The notes beneath the pieces were generated by a model. It was given only the letters and a program-made list of their open reading frames with translations, ran no database searches and had not been told where the DNA came from. A program made the translations under genes and the position numbers. From Diaporthe sp. PMI_573 (taxonomy: Eukaryota; Ascomycota; Sordariomycetes; Diaporthales; Diaporthaceae), in assembly GCA_021399435.1 (NCBI GenBank), contig JAJTUP010000005.1, positions 496,001-560,000 on the forward strand: DNA of 64,000 nucleotides, written 5' to 3'. The number at the start of each line of letters is the position of its first letter. The first letter of the stretch is position 1. Shown in pieces: positions 1 through 11,729 of this stretch.

Positions 1-1035
1 GTCCAATCTGGCTTGAAAAGGGGCACTGGAAGTGGGGAAAGGACTGGCCGAGTCGGGGCGCGGAGTCGGATTATGCCCGTGAATGAAAGCCACCACAAAC
101 TTGGTCCTGTGAGACAATGATTGAGGGGGATACTGAATGCCCTCTCTGATGTGCTGAGGATCCTGTGCCAGTTTGTGGCTTTGTAGAAATCCAAAGTGTC
201 GCATGCAACATCGCTTGACCGCATTGTCACAATTTGAATAGGGTCAAGAGGGGTGCCCACTTTTAAGCTACCCAACAGGCTGTTGTTTACCAATAAAGAA
301 ACTTGCGTAAAAACAGATGTCCTCACGGCCTTGCTTCTAGATTTTCCGGGTTATCATCAGGCTTATTGGAGCTACCTGGACTGTGGGTCAATAAAAAAGT
401 GTCGGAATCCGACGTTTCGTAGCTGGAATCGCCGTGGAGACTTCGATACTATCCAAACCGCTCGCTCGTTTTATTTCGCCATCACCCTCCACACCCCAGG
501 CTAAGTTTCTCTGTTTCACGATTGGGAATAAGGTATTAAGGGCTCATAAATTAAAGTCTTTGCAGTCATGGTGTGGCTGGCTTTCAATTTGAGTTCTGTG
601 ATCTTATTCAAATTTGCACTTGCTGACTATGAACACGACTTCGTGCTGCTCGTGAGACTAGCAATCAGTGCTGTTGTTTGCGTCTCTATCCATCAAGTGG
701 TATTCCCCGGTTATCGCGTTTGCTATGCAAGCCATGAGCACCTGCAACGTGTATTCATGATAGAGTTTGGCGTAGTCGTTGAGCTTCAACGCGATAGTAT
801 CGTCCATCACTCCTGTTCCCGAAAGAGACGCCACTAATTATCGAAGAATGCTCACTCCAGGTATGCCTGGCCAGACCTTTTCAAGGACTTATGAACGGAT
901 TAGAGAATCAATATTGAGTTGAATCTTGAAGATGTCCTAGTATGCCACATTCGACTACTATCCGATGTCTTTGAATGCAATTAAAAATATGTTCTTATTG
1001 TACATGACCATATACGAGAGGTGACCATGGAATGG
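1..1035. other. intergenic, no supported gene
   Basis: About 1 kb with only two short open frames (near 253-504 and 568-837). Neither resembles a known family or shows splice extension. I see no RNA gene, repeat or clear promoter element. It probably holds the 3' flank of the minus-strand gene that ends at 1036, plus spacer. Confidence 0.5.
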
Positions 1036-1989
1036 CTATTCGGTCTTTGGGAACAAGTCCTTGTACTTCAAAAGATACTCCCGGTAGCCTGCGGGCTTTC
1101 TTCCCGTCAATTTCTCCACGGCGTCCGTTGTCTTCCCCATGTGACCCCAAGCAACCATCTGCCCTGAGCAAAGCAAATCATACATGCACAGCTTGCATGG
1201 CGTCTTGGAAAAGTCCCCATACACATCATAGGGCAAGCCCTTTGCTTTCCACCACTTCTCCAATTCCTCGTCGCTCAGATTTTCGAAGGTCCCCTCGTAT
1301 CCACTCTGGCTCGCCATCCACTCGAAAATCTCCCTATTTGTCACAGCCTCGGGCCCAGTGACGGTGTACACCGTGTTCGGTTCACCCTTTCCCATTAGCA
1401 GCGCTCCGAGCACCCGTCCACAGTCGTCCCGCGCCACGAAGGCGCCCTTCTCATCGGCATCATTGGACAGCCACTTGTCCCCGGCGAAACCCCAGCTCTG
1501 CGCGTGGAACTGCAGGATGTTGTCCATGTACAGGTAGTTGCGCTGGATGTTGTACTGCAGGCCGCTCGCGCGGATCAGACCCTCGGTATAGGCGTGATCG
1601 CGCGGCAGGAAGGGCATATCTTCGCCGCCGTCTCCGAGGTCGGCCCCGACGAAGCTCGTGTAGACGATGCGCCGCACGCCCGCGGCCTTGGCTGCGTCGA
1701 TGACGTTCTTGTTCTGCCTGCGCCGGCCCTTGCCGACCAACCCGGTGGGGATGAAGGAGACGGCCTCGGCGCCGGCGAAGACGCGTACGAGGTGGGCCGG
1801 GTCGTCATAGTTGAGTAGGAGGAGCTTGGCGCCTTTTGCCTTTGCCTCAGCGACGAGTTCGTCGTGCACCCAGCCCGGCCTGTGGCTGGTGAGGACCAGT
1901 TCGTTGTCCGGGCCGAGGAGGGAGAGGGCATGAGAGGCGGCTACGCTGCCGAGGTTGCCATCGCAGCCGGTTAGGACGTATTTGGGCAT
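1036..1989 (-). CDS. NmrA-like NAD(P)-binding oxidoreductase
   Basis: Intronless 317-residue protein. The N-terminus is a Rossmann fold with an NmrA-type dinucleotide loop (G-C-D-G-N-L-G at residues 8-14). Further in are the NmrA/atypical short-chain dehydrogenase features: an ARG/ALA-rich turn after strand 4, a YTSF segment, and a C-terminal substrate half. The length fits NmrA-like or quinone-oxidoreductase-2-like proteins (about 290-350 residues). Members either reduce quinones or small carbonyl compounds with NADPH, or act as redox sensors, in the cytosol; the substrate cannot be told from sequence. It stands alone, with a long upstream region that carries a foldback element at 2894. The start is the first Met before the Rossmann strand. 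Family assignment is firm, function only general. Confidence 0.85.
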   Translation of the reverse strand: MPKYVLTGCDGNLGSVAASHALSLLGPDNELVLTSHRPGWVHDELVAEAKAKGAKLLLLNYDDPAHLVRVFAGAEAVSFIPTGLVGKGRRRQNKNVIDAAKAAGVRRIVYTSFVGADLGDGGEDMPFLPRDHAYTEGLIRASGLQYNIQRNYLYMDNILQFHAQSWGFAGDKWLSNDADEKGAFVARDDCGRVLGALLMGKGEPNTVYTVTGPEAVTNREIFEWMASQSGYEGTFENLSDEELEKWWKAKGLPYDVYGDFSKTPCKLCMYDLLCSGQMVAWGHMGKTTDAVEKLTGRKPAGYREYLLKYKDLFPKTE

Positions 1990-3692
1990 GGTGGCGAAGT
2001 TTCACCTGATACGCATGAGGGAAATTTGGGTCTTTGGCTGGTGATGAGATGATTACTGAACGGGCGTGGTGTAGGTAAGCCTTTACTGTTCACCTGAAGA
2101 CGGGGTGAAATGAGGGTGTGAGAAACCCCAATTTATATAGGCTATATCCACGTGGATGAACCGGATGGGAGTGAACCTTGTGACACGAGATGGGCATCTT
2201 TTTCCCCGTGGAGAACCTGTGTGAGCTGCGGCTGTCTCATGAGCAATATCGGCCTCGAAAATCGCGGGGGAGGTTTTCCTGCGGGTGACAATCATGCCAC
2301 TTTTAGCGGATCTCATGAGGTAGACCAAAGTCGTGCCACGACAGTCGCCCGGATTTGCATCGATGATTCACAGAATGCTTGACAGTGACAATAACCGCGA
2401 ATGATCCCACGGCATCTTTGACTGGTCGTTTGCAGACTAGGTAATGCATCGGCCCTGGTTCTTGTCGCGTGTGCATACCGGTATGCCGCAGTCGATTTCA
2501 CATTGGAGCCCGGTGACTGACATGGCTTGGCATGACATCTCAATGGCTTGGCCAATTCCCATGCAGAACCCTTGAATCCCGCAACCTCCAAGTTTGTGCC
2601 TCCGGCTGATATCATGCGTGGTTTTAAATACCATACTACACCATCAGTCGCGGAGAAACCTGCTTATATGACCTGTCTCCGCGATGCAGTCCCTGTGAGA
2701 ATGAATATTTCTCGGGCTGAAAGCACCCTCTCCTGCATGCCAAGAACAGGCTCTCCCTCCACACGCGCTTCTCGAACACCGACCCTCCTGCCGGTCCTCG
2801 GCTTCGGCAGACCACTGTCACCGTACAGAGGCATTCGCAAACCATGCTCCGCGCCATGAGCTGGGATCTCCGCTCGCCATTCCCGTCATACAATACGTCA
2901 CTGAAAGAAGGTTAAATTGCTACATTGCAGCACAACATCGCAACGCTGTTCTGATCAATCAGACCCTACAAAAGTGCTGATAAAAAAATGAAACCATTTG
3001 ATTGATCAGAATAGCGTCGTAATAATTTGTTGCAATGTTATGATTTAACCTTCTTACAGTAACGTACCGTGGTCCTGCCGCACTTAAAGCCTATGTCAAA
3101 TATCCGTCATGTCACCTGATCACATCACAACTAATTATATCATTACTGTCTACCTTCTCATGATAGGAGGGGCTCCTGGTAAACCCGGCGATACGCCCGC
3201 GGGATTTAGAGGGAGAATGTGCTTTGGCAGAGACATTTGGCGATCTGATACGCAGGCTGGGAGGAATTCCCGCTAAGACTTCAAGTACCCAGTCGTATTG
3301 TCACCCCACTATTGCCCCCATCCGTTGTGCTGACTGGGCTGGCTGTAGTGCTTATGCTGTTCAGTAAGCTCCTTCCATGATACACGCATTAACGAGATTG
3401 ATTGCAACAAGGCTCCGGACTCGAGACCATTTTCTGCCAAGGTAACAAGCTGAGGGGTGTTCATAAAAGCCCTTGCAGCAGTACCGACCCTGCAACCATG
3501 TCAGACTCAGCAGATAGTGGTTAGATGACTGCATGAAGTCGACTGAAGCCTTGCGAAGCTGAGATTCAGCTGAAGAGGCTCGCAGGACTATAAAGCCTTC
3601 AACTAGCCCCCCTGATCGTGACAACTTGGAGGCCAGATTTCTGACCAGATATAGACACACATTTCTCGCAACACCACAACACATCCGCAGAC
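1990..3692. other. intergenic region containing a foldback element
   Basis: 1.7 kb between the divergently transcribed NmrA-like and NLR genes. Several overlapping 65-107-codon frames lie here on both strands, but none looks like protein. The only clear structure is the 173-bp foldback element at 2894-3066. The rest should hold the two promoters. Confidence 0.6.
2894..3066. repeat. MITE-like foldback element with long terminal inverted repeats
   Basis: The two ends of this 173-bp stretch are reverse complements: outer TACGTnACTG, then AAGAAGGTTAAAT, then nACATTGCAnCA, then a shared TTCTGATCAATCA block. Arms are about 65 bp each (2894-2960 and 3000-3066) around a core of about 40 bp. There is no coding capacity. 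Both ends read TACGT, and TA dinucleotides at the termini would suit a Tc1/mariner-type non-autonomous element. The exact target duplication cannot be fixed. It lies in the promoter region of the NLR gene. Confidence 0.8.
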
Positions 3693-6600
3693 ATGGGCGA
3701 AACGGGTAAGTTGGCTTATAAGAATGACGGTGCCCGAGACGTGGCCGACATCTGGAATGATGCCATTCGCCAATACCAAGGCATCGGAGGTAAAGACCTC
3801 AAGGCTGGCTATTCCCAGTTCAAAAACCTCGATGCCATGGTCGACTTCGGTTGTAAGGAGATGGAAGCCTTCCACGGCTTCCGCTACGATGGCTCCAAAG
3901 TCTCCAAGTTGCGAGGTCTGTTCAGAGATAGCATGGGCCTGATCGAGGGTGGCATGCAACAAGTTGTCGCTGCAGCCACTCCAGCTTTCCCTCCAGCGGC
4001 TGCAGTCGGTACCGCACTGACCTATATGTTGACTGTGAGCATCACCTCAGCTTTTACCATGGCCCGATCTACTCAACGCTGACTGAGCTTTGAACAGGCT
4101 TGCAAAGATGTCGGGGCGGACTACGACGTTGTGACGACTTTCTTCGTTGACTTTACGATGTTCTTGAAGCGAATGAAGATTCTTGAGAATCGACTGCCCG
4201 AGCAAGGAGCCTTTCATGACTGCGTTTTCGATGTTTTTGCATCACTGTTGAAGATGTGTGGAATAGCGACCAGGTACATCCAACTCAAACGCTTCAGTAA
4301 GCCCTTTCTTCAACCCAATTGCTGTGGTGTCCAAGGTTCACGCGCGACTTACTAACCATTTTCACAGAGAAATGGGTGACAGCCTTGTTCAAAGGGGGCG
4401 ACCAGGAGCTAGTAGACGCGAGAGGCGGAATGGATACGGCAATGAGCAATCTGCATGACGCAACGGAGAAGGCAATCCTGGGCAACACTGTGGACATCCA
4501 GAAGTCCAGCGGAGAGACACATGCACTTTTGCAGCAGATGGAACAGGAGTTGCTGGAGAACTCGGAGACTTCAAGGAAGGCGATGGAAGAGCAGTTCTCA
4601 ATGCTGCAGGAGCTCACTGTGAAGCAGAACACCATCTACAACGATGTCAAGAAGCTCCTCGAGTTTGAGATGGACCGCCGTCGGAACGAGTCCCTCTCAA
4701 AGCAGAGCGGGCCTAAAGCGTCTGGTAGTGGTAAACCACCCACATCGAACAGTGTACGCAACCTTCTTGGCAATAGCACAGATCCGGACAAAGAGTACCA
4801 GTCCCTTCGCCACTCTATGATACCGGAAACCGGGACATGGATCTTCGAAGAACCGGAATGGAAAGCCTGGGCTGAACAGGGCGAGGGAGGTGATGTCCCC
4901 CCGATACTCGTCGTTTCAGGGCCTCGTGGGACAGGCAAGAGCCACCTCGCCGCGTCTATTTACGACCGTCTGAAGAGGAACGCCGATGACACTACCTGCG
5001 TGGCCCACTTCTATTTCAGGGAAGACACTAAGGATCTGGACGAGTTCTACAACGCGATCAATTGGGCTGTGGTTCAGATCGCGGAGCACAACGCTACTCT
5101 CTGCGACAGGATCAACAAGGAGACGGCCCGGGAGGATTTGCCGTGGAACTCTGACAACTGGGAAGACGTCTGGGAACATTTCGTCAGGCCATTGTTCCCC
5201 AAAACTTCGAAATACCAGCTGAAGATCGTGCTTGATGGGATCGACGAGTTGCCAGAGCTTGTTGAAAGAGATGAGCTGTTAGGGTTCCTGAACAAGATCC
5301 GGGATGTCAACGTCAGCAAAGAGTCAAACATCAGCATAGTCTGCACTCTCCGAGATTTCAGAGATGATGAGAATGATTTGTTGACGAAACTTGAGAATAT
5401 CGGTATCACATCCATCAGTGTGACGAAGGAGAAACAAGGACCGGATACCAAGGCTCTGATCTGGGCCCATCTCAACAGCGACAGCGGGTTGAAGACATTC
5501 GACCAGTATATCAAGCAACGAATTGCGACCAGGATCGAGGAAACCGCTGACTGTATGTTACGGCTGTTGCCTGGAGAGATGAATCAAAGTTAACCTTACT
5601 GCAGGCATGCTATACGCTGAGCACATGCTTCGTCATTTCAGCATGATTGGGCGTGAACCTCTGGTCCTAAAGCAGCTAGAGCACTCAATGCCAACAAGTC
5701 TAGAGGATTGCTATGATGGCATCCTGCACGGATTGGAGCAGAAAACAGCCGGCTCGCAACTAGAGGCCTTGAAGTCATTGCTGGCATGGCTGTCCTTTTC
5801 ATATCGACCTTTATCATTGGCCGACTCACTTCAGCTTCTAGAGACTGTTTACAAGTCCTCTCTGGACTTGGAATCTGAGCTCCAAGGAAACCAACTTGCT
5901 AGAGTGCTGAAGATTGCTGGCCGGGACGAGCGCCGATCGTCGAAGGACGACACGGGAACAGGAGACACGGATATCAACACAGATGAGGACCCCGATGCAA
6001 AATATGACGACAGCGATCTGCCCCTTAAATTCCAAGGCCGATCTATGCGCGACTATTTCCAGCAGGCGCAAGATATCACAGAAGGTCTGAGGACACCCTC
6101 AGATGTCGCCCATCGAAAGATCTTCCTTGTTTGCTGCGACATAATCTGCGGCAAAATCAAAGTCCAAGACGAAAGTCTGCGAAACTACGCGGCCCGGACG
6201 TGGGCTTACCATATGAGCTGGACCAATATTTCACCCGAGACAAATGATGATACTATAGCGTGCCTTGAGGGACTCGGGAACATCATGACGAATACAAGTG
6301 GTGCTGCATCTTTCTTTCAACGCCATGGGGTCCACTATGAAGACGTTCACTCAGACTTTGTGGATGAGTTTCCCGTCAAGGATTTCGAAAACGACCTTCT
6401 CATCTCATGCATGGCTCACTTCACAGATGTGATCTCGGGGTCGACCAGTGACCGACTCAGTCAGGGTACTAGGGCTTGGGCGAAGGACACGATCGAGGAC
6501 AGAAGGAATGCTTTTGTGCCTCTGACAAAGGCACACATTTCTGAATGGCTAAAAGCAGCGGACATTGAATCCGCCATAACAGCATACAGATTCGCAAGGT

Positions 6601-8466
6601 CATGTCTTGCCATGGTAAGCATATTTGCTGTTTTCTTGTCTGCTTACCTAGAGCCAGAAGCAATGGATTACTTACTGACATTTATGATCTCAGACGGGCC
6701 AGAATTCTCTGTACAGAAAGGCATTTGGCTCAGAGGAAGATGCCGGATTTGACAAAGAAGAGATCCTCGGGTTGCCTGGTGCGTTTGGCGTTGCACCACA
6801 GACCGTAAACGCGGCATGGGCCATAGCTGCGATTCTTGAACATTCAAGGCACAATGATGATGCCCTGAGAACCATAACGGGTGCGATTGTTGATTTGAAT
6901 AACGACACGGAGAACTCAGAGAGCTTCAAAACGCTACATCTTCTTGCTAAAATCCAGAGCAACCTCGAAAACTACGAGGCCGCACAGGACTCTATCACGA
7001 GGGCTCTGTCTCGGCAAGACGGTATTTCCCCGGACCACCTGCGACACGCCCACATCACGCAAGCCGGGATATACATGAAACTCGAAAGAACTGATGAGGC
7101 AATCAAGTCCTACGGACAGGCCAGACAGGCGAACCCGACTGAGCCTCTGAAAGGAGAGACCTTGCGCTACGAATTCGACGCCTGGAACGAGAACGGCAAA
7201 GCTCTGGACCTGATGAGAAACACGTGGACACTGCAGGAAAGGCTGCAATGGATGACTTGGAGCTACGACACCGACGAGACGCACATCGAGGACCTTAGGT
7301 TCGCAGCCATCGACGCGAACGAGCCGCACTTCGTCGTCGAGACCTACCAAGAAATCATCAATCTCCTGGACCACTTCGACGAGGGCGTTGTGCTGAGGAA
7401 CAATCTCGCCAACTGGTACTTTATGAACGAAGACGTCGAGTCGATGAAGAAGGAGTGCCTGGCCGTCCTCGACAGCACGCTCACCAGTGAAAACGGTGAG
7501 AACTACCGCTTCACCAACGAGGAACCGGACTACGTGGTGTTCCGCGCCGTCTCCTGGCTGACGGACGGCATCTACGAGCAGTTCCGCGCCACGGCCGACA
7601 GGGCCGCCAAGGCGGGCCTGTTCGCCGAGGCCAAGGGGGTCATGAGCCGCCCGCTCGCGCGCGCCGTCGCGCTGCGGCCGACGTTCCAGGTCCACCACAA
7701 GGTCACGCTCGCGAGGATGGCCCGCAAGCTCGGCCCGCTGCACGAGTTTGAGGACATTCTCAACCCGGCGTTCGAATTCACCATGGACGCCCTGATGGAC
7801 GATATCGCGTGGAACGACCGGACGAACCTGGACCTGTTGTCCAAGGTGTTGTCGAGCCTGGAGGGCCTGGAGAGGGACGCACAGATTGCGCTGGCGGCGA
7901 GGTTCTCTGAGCTCGAGCCTGAGGAGCAGAGTGTCGCTGCTGCCGATGACGGAGATGGAGGATCCGCCTCGGGTGACAGTGACGGGGAAGATGGAGGATC
8001 CGCTAGGGGTGACAGTGAAGACGAAGACGGAGGATCCGCCTCGGACGACAGTGACGAGGAAGAAGATGAGGACAAGCACCATCTGCCGGAGGATGGGGAT
8101 CCCGTGCCGGAGGATGAGGGCGATCTCACCATGGGCGCTAGCTTTTGCTCCGGCCCGCGATGTGAGGTGTCGTGGCGAGCTTGGAAAGGAAGGAAGATCT
8201 ACTATTGTCTTTATTGCTTGGATACAATGCTTTGTGAGACCTGCTATGAGAAGAGGATGGGGTACAACGCGGGTGTCGCGATCCCCCCTGGTGAGAACTT
8301 CTGTGGGCAGAATCACAAGTACTTACGCCCAGTCGATGGTTGGAAAGGGATCAAGAACGGAATGGTGCTGATTGAGGGCCAGGAGCCATTTGCTTTCAAA
8401 GACTGGCTGGTGGAACTCAAGGAGAAGAAGTGGCGACAGGCTTGGGAGAAATTTTGGATGGATTGA
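3693..8466 (+). CDS. fungal NLR: Goodbye-like N-terminus, NACHT, TPR-like repeats, ZZ-like C-terminus
   Basis: Five exons joined by eye: 3693-4034, 4098-4296, 4368-5552, 5605-6614, 6694-8466. Together they give 1502 residues in one frame. Residues 1 to about 180 are helical and match the Goodbye-type N-terminal domain of fungal STAND proteins. A helical linker follows. The NACHT NTPase has its P-loop GPRGTGKS near residue 364 and Walker B KIVLDGIDEL near 466. Residues about 915-1200 carry TPR-like helices. Residues about 1320-1385 are an acidic Gly/Ser/Asp linker encoded by a 36-bp minisatellite. The C-terminus (about 1395-1480) has paired Cys-x2-Cys motifs and a final HKYL, like a ZZ zinc finger. 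Such proteins are cytosolic signal-dependent NTPases. Family members act in non-self recognition and regulated cell death; the ligand and output here are unknown. The frame is open across all joins, so the gene looks functional. Confidence 0.88.
7954..8061 (+). repeat. three 36-bp tandem repeats inside the NLR gene
   Basis: Three consecutive 36-bp units (7954-7989, 7990-8025, 8026-8061), each opening GAYGGAGGATCCGC. They encode three 12-residue units built on D-G-G-S-A-x-x-D-S. The units differ at a few positions only and keep frame. They form the acidic linker between the TPR region and the ZZ-like finger. Confidence 0.9.
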
Positions 8467-8938
8467 TGTTGCTTCCTTTGCTTGAATTCTTTATTGATGA
8501 TGGATTCCAAGATATTCGGGTGTAGGTTGCTGGTATACTGTTCCTTGTCCCTACCTATAATCTAGTCTCAAGCCGAGGTTTGATCGGGGCCGTATTTGAT
8601 TTCACTCGTGCTGTAGGCAGCCACTATTGCTTGGTTCGGGGCGGGGGCGAGTCGAGTGAAGGCCATCTGCGTTGCTCGCGCTGGTGATCTTGAGTGTTGT
8701 TACCATTTGCATTTACCATTGCATCCTTTCGAGGATGTCTTTTTGGTTCCCTAATTCCGAACCACGACGTCTAGTGGGCATAATGTACATGCCGCCATGC
8801 TTTGATCCTCGCACCCCCACCCCGCCGTCTTCCGTACTTCTGTCTCCTACCTATCGTCCCTGCTTGATGCAGCGTGCATATCCCTGGCGCGTTTCCCTTC
8901 CGCGAGCAAGACCCATCGGGACCTCTCCGTAGAGCGCT
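8467..8938. other. intergenic between convergent genes
   Basis: About 470 bp holding the 3' flanks of the NLR gene (plus) and the complex I gene (minus). I see nothing else. Confidence 0.6.
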
Positions 8939-9758
8939 CTAGCCCAGCTGCACAATCTCCTGCTGTCCCTTTGCCCGGTCCTCAGCCGCAAGCTCCTTCT
9001 CGGCCTGTCGGTAGTACTTGGCAGTATCGACGCCGTGCTGGTTGTGGTTGACAAAGTTGAACCACGGGACGGCGTCGGAGAAGGTGGCCGAGTACCTCGA
9101 CTGCCGCGCCGCGACGCCCTGCATGTGTGGGCTCAGCGTGCTCACGCCGTACAGGGGCTCGCCCCGCTTGACCTTGTCGACCATCTCCCGCATGTCCAGC
9201 TCGACCTCTCGTGCGTTCTCGCTCATGCCGTAGAACCTCACTGTGGAGTACAACTTGTCAGCATGCGTCCATGTACCGCCCCGCAGATCTGCATCTGCCC
9301 GGTGTTGCTTCCTCTCTTTTGATGTGTTCGCGGTCCTGGTCGGGGCTTCACGTACTGATCGATCGGTTGTAGTAGGCCAGGAAACCGCCACAGAGTCCGA
9401 TGAAACCGGCAAGTCGCATCACCCGTGGGAAGGCTCCCCGCCCGGCGTATGAGGGTGCGAACTTCTCCATCGTCCAGAGCAGGCCAGGTCCAGCTGCAGC
9501 TGCCACCGCGCCGAAGGCGTAGTCAGATGGTCGGGCATATGCAACTACCCGCTTGAAGTGTCTGTTTCCATCGTTCAGTCAAAAACATCTCGTTTCGTTT
9601 CGTTCGGAGGAGGTGCATCGTACGGGTCATTGTCTATAAGCTTGGGTCCGCGTTAGCGATTGACTGGTTCCTAAGGTCAATTGGTGCTCTCAACTTACAG
9701 GGAACTCAGTCTGGATGGTCTTGCTTGGTATGTACGTCTGCGGTGTTTGGTTCGTCAT
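8939..9758 (-). CDS. mitochondrial complex I 21 kDa subunit
   Basis: Four exons on the minus strand: 9758-9699, 9640-9624, 9561-9356, 9240-8939. They give 194 residues, about 21 kDa. The start reads MTNQTPQTY. The second exon is only 17 nt; it supplies LIDNDP and is needed to join FP to HFKRVVAYARPSDY. The N-terminal half has a Gly/Ala-rich membrane segment. The C-terminal half holds the family signature with REMVDKVKRGEPLYG, QGVAARQSRYSA and PWFNFVNHNQHGVDTAKYY. This is the fungal NADH:ubiquinone oxidoreductase 21 kDa subunit, an accessory subunit of the inner mitochondrial membrane. It is divergent from the Csm3 gene, with 329 bp between the starts. Assignment is strong; exon 2 relies on splice logic. 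Confidence 0.9.
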
Positions 9759-10087
9759 GGTTGCGACGGGCAATCTTGCTGCCAGCGATGTTGAGGATTG
9801 CGATCAATTGCCCAGGGCGATCGATTGTCAATTGAAGCTCGCCGAGTGGACGTCAAGCTTGAGAATTGTTAGCGCCTGAGAAATGAGGCACTGCTAGTAC
9901 CCCACGGGCTGGACCAAGGTACTAACAGGGATCAGGGTAAGCATGGGCCATTTCCAATTAAGCTGCGAGACGCGTGCAGCATTCATCGAAACGCGTCTCC
10001 CTCTCAGCAGCACCATTTCTCGATTCTCCTGCGATAGAACACTGAAGCATTTACGGAAACTGCCCATAAGAATCAGCCCACCACGCG
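9759..10087. promoter_or_regulatory. divergent promoter between complex I subunit and Csm3
   Basis: 329 bp between two start codons on opposite strands, so it must hold both promoters. I see no TATA box and cannot name specific sites. Confidence 0.5.
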
Positions 10088-11224
10088 ATGCCGTCAAAAA
10101 CAGACTCCAGAAATGCTGAACCAGCAGCAAGCAATTTCGACGACCTGGACAACTACTTTCTGGATGGAGACGTGGACGATGACCCGTTTGGGTCTCCAAA
10201 ACCCGAGGACAACCCAAAATCGAACAAGCGAAAGGAGCCAGGTGACGGACTGGGTATCGACGAGGAGGTTTCCGTCGCAAAGAAGGCCAGAGTCCCCAGA
10301 GTCAAACTCGACCAGGAGAGGTACTTCCACGCGCCACTCCGGCCTCGTTACTGAATGCCTTATGCTCACGATTTTACGTAGATTGGTTTCAGAAAAGGGC
10401 ATACCTGCGCTCAAGAAACGAGCAGGGAAACTGAGGTTGAAGGGCAAGGGTCACGAGGTGAGTTTGAAGCCCTCGAGCTCAGCGGCGGTCTCGTTGGCAG
10501 CGTCAGCTCACCACGCTTCCTGCAGTGGGGCGATGCATCACGCCTGTTGTCATTCTACCAGGAATGGCTAGACGACCTTTTCCCCAAGGCCAAGTTCCTG
10601 GATGCCTTGGCCATGGTGGAAAAGGCAGGGCATAACAAGATGATGCAGAAGATGCGAGTGGATTGGATCAATGAGGGCAGGCCCAAGTCGAGCGTCGTAG
10701 CCGACGGCGGAGACGATGATGAGCCCGCAGCATCAGGGGAGCAACAGGAATCCAACGAGGCGACAGCACCACGGCAAGTAGATCGGATTGCGCCCATCTT
10801 CGAGAAGACTGCCAGTGGCCCTAGGCCAAGCACGCCACCCCAGGAGGATCTGTTCGAGGACGACATATACGGAGCCACTCCGATCGGTGCCAGGAAGAAT
10901 GGCAGGGCAGCGGAAACAGGAGGCGAGCCTGATCAGGATGATCTAGACGCGCTGATGGCAGAGATGGAGCAGGAGTCGAGCGCCCCATCACGGCCGACAG
11001 GAGGGGCAGCCAAGAGCATATTCGGCGACGGAAAGCCAAAGCCTGCAGAGAAACCACGACCGGCGGAGCCAGATGATGACGATCTGGATGCCCTCATGGC
11101 TGAAGCTGAGGCTGAGCAGGGGCCCACGAGGCCGGCAGGGGCTGGTGCGCCCAGTGCAAAGGCAGCTCCGGCAGACTTCAATGACGAAGAGGAAGCCATG
11201 GCGGAGATGGACGGACTCTGGTGA
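10088..11224 (+). CDS. csm3: replication fork protection protein Csm3/Swi3
   Basis: Three exons: 10088-10320, 10382-10457, 10526-11224, giving 335 residues. The N-terminus is acidic, with a basic cluster ([18 protein letters not shown]) that could serve as nuclear signal. The Swi3 domain runs across both introns: [25 protein letters not shown], then a segment with [18 protein letters not shown] and [12 protein letters not shown]. The C-terminal half is low-complexity and acidic, with two DDLDALMAE repeats. The family binds Tof1/Swi1 (Timeless) as its Tipin partner and stabilises paused replication forks in the nucleus. The core domain identification is firm. The residues just after the second intron (WGDASR) are slightly unlike the usual motif but stay in frame. 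Confidence 0.9.
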
Positions 11225-11729
11225 GGTTTTGGAAGGAGAATGTAGCGAGTAATACCGTAATGAACTCATGAGCACCGAAGCTTCTTTTCCGCACTGCTGG
11301 CCTTGTTCTTTTCTCTAACCAGCATAAGGTGCATCATTTGTAAGGCACATAAGATGACTATAGTTATCTGCATTTAGGAGTGTTCAACATACAGCAGCTT
11401 GCATCAAAGACTGCTTAAGTTGGCACTTTTTCCTATAAGATGAGAAATTTTGCAGAAAATTGTGTGAAGAAAGATGTGTTCTGGGATTTCTTCACAAGCT
11501 GTGTCGTGGAGGGTTTGTAGGTGTCATGAAGTGACCCTTGGCTGTCCTTTTGATGTCATCAATTGAGCTTCACCCCCAGGAATTTTGGTGGGGCCAGTGC
11601 AGTTCATCCCACCTCCAGGTTGCACCCAACCTTCTGCAGCAGCTTAACAGCTTCCAACCCTCACACCACGCAAACAAACCTGTCCTCTGGGGTTGTCTGG
11701 GAGATGGTCGATTCGAAAGGGCTGCAAAT
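11225..11729. other. intergenic, 3' flank of csm3 and promoter of ski2
   Basis: About 500 bp. Moderately T-rich, with a run of short direct words but no tRNA, repeat or TATA element that I can support. Confidence 0.5.

Noticed and set aside
253..837. Two short open frames at the left edge
   Set aside because: No homology, codon pattern or splice context; likely chance.
6934..8316. 460-residue minus-strand frame opposite the NLR C-terminus
   Set aside because: Mirror of the GC-rich, repeat-bearing exon; no start context or domain.
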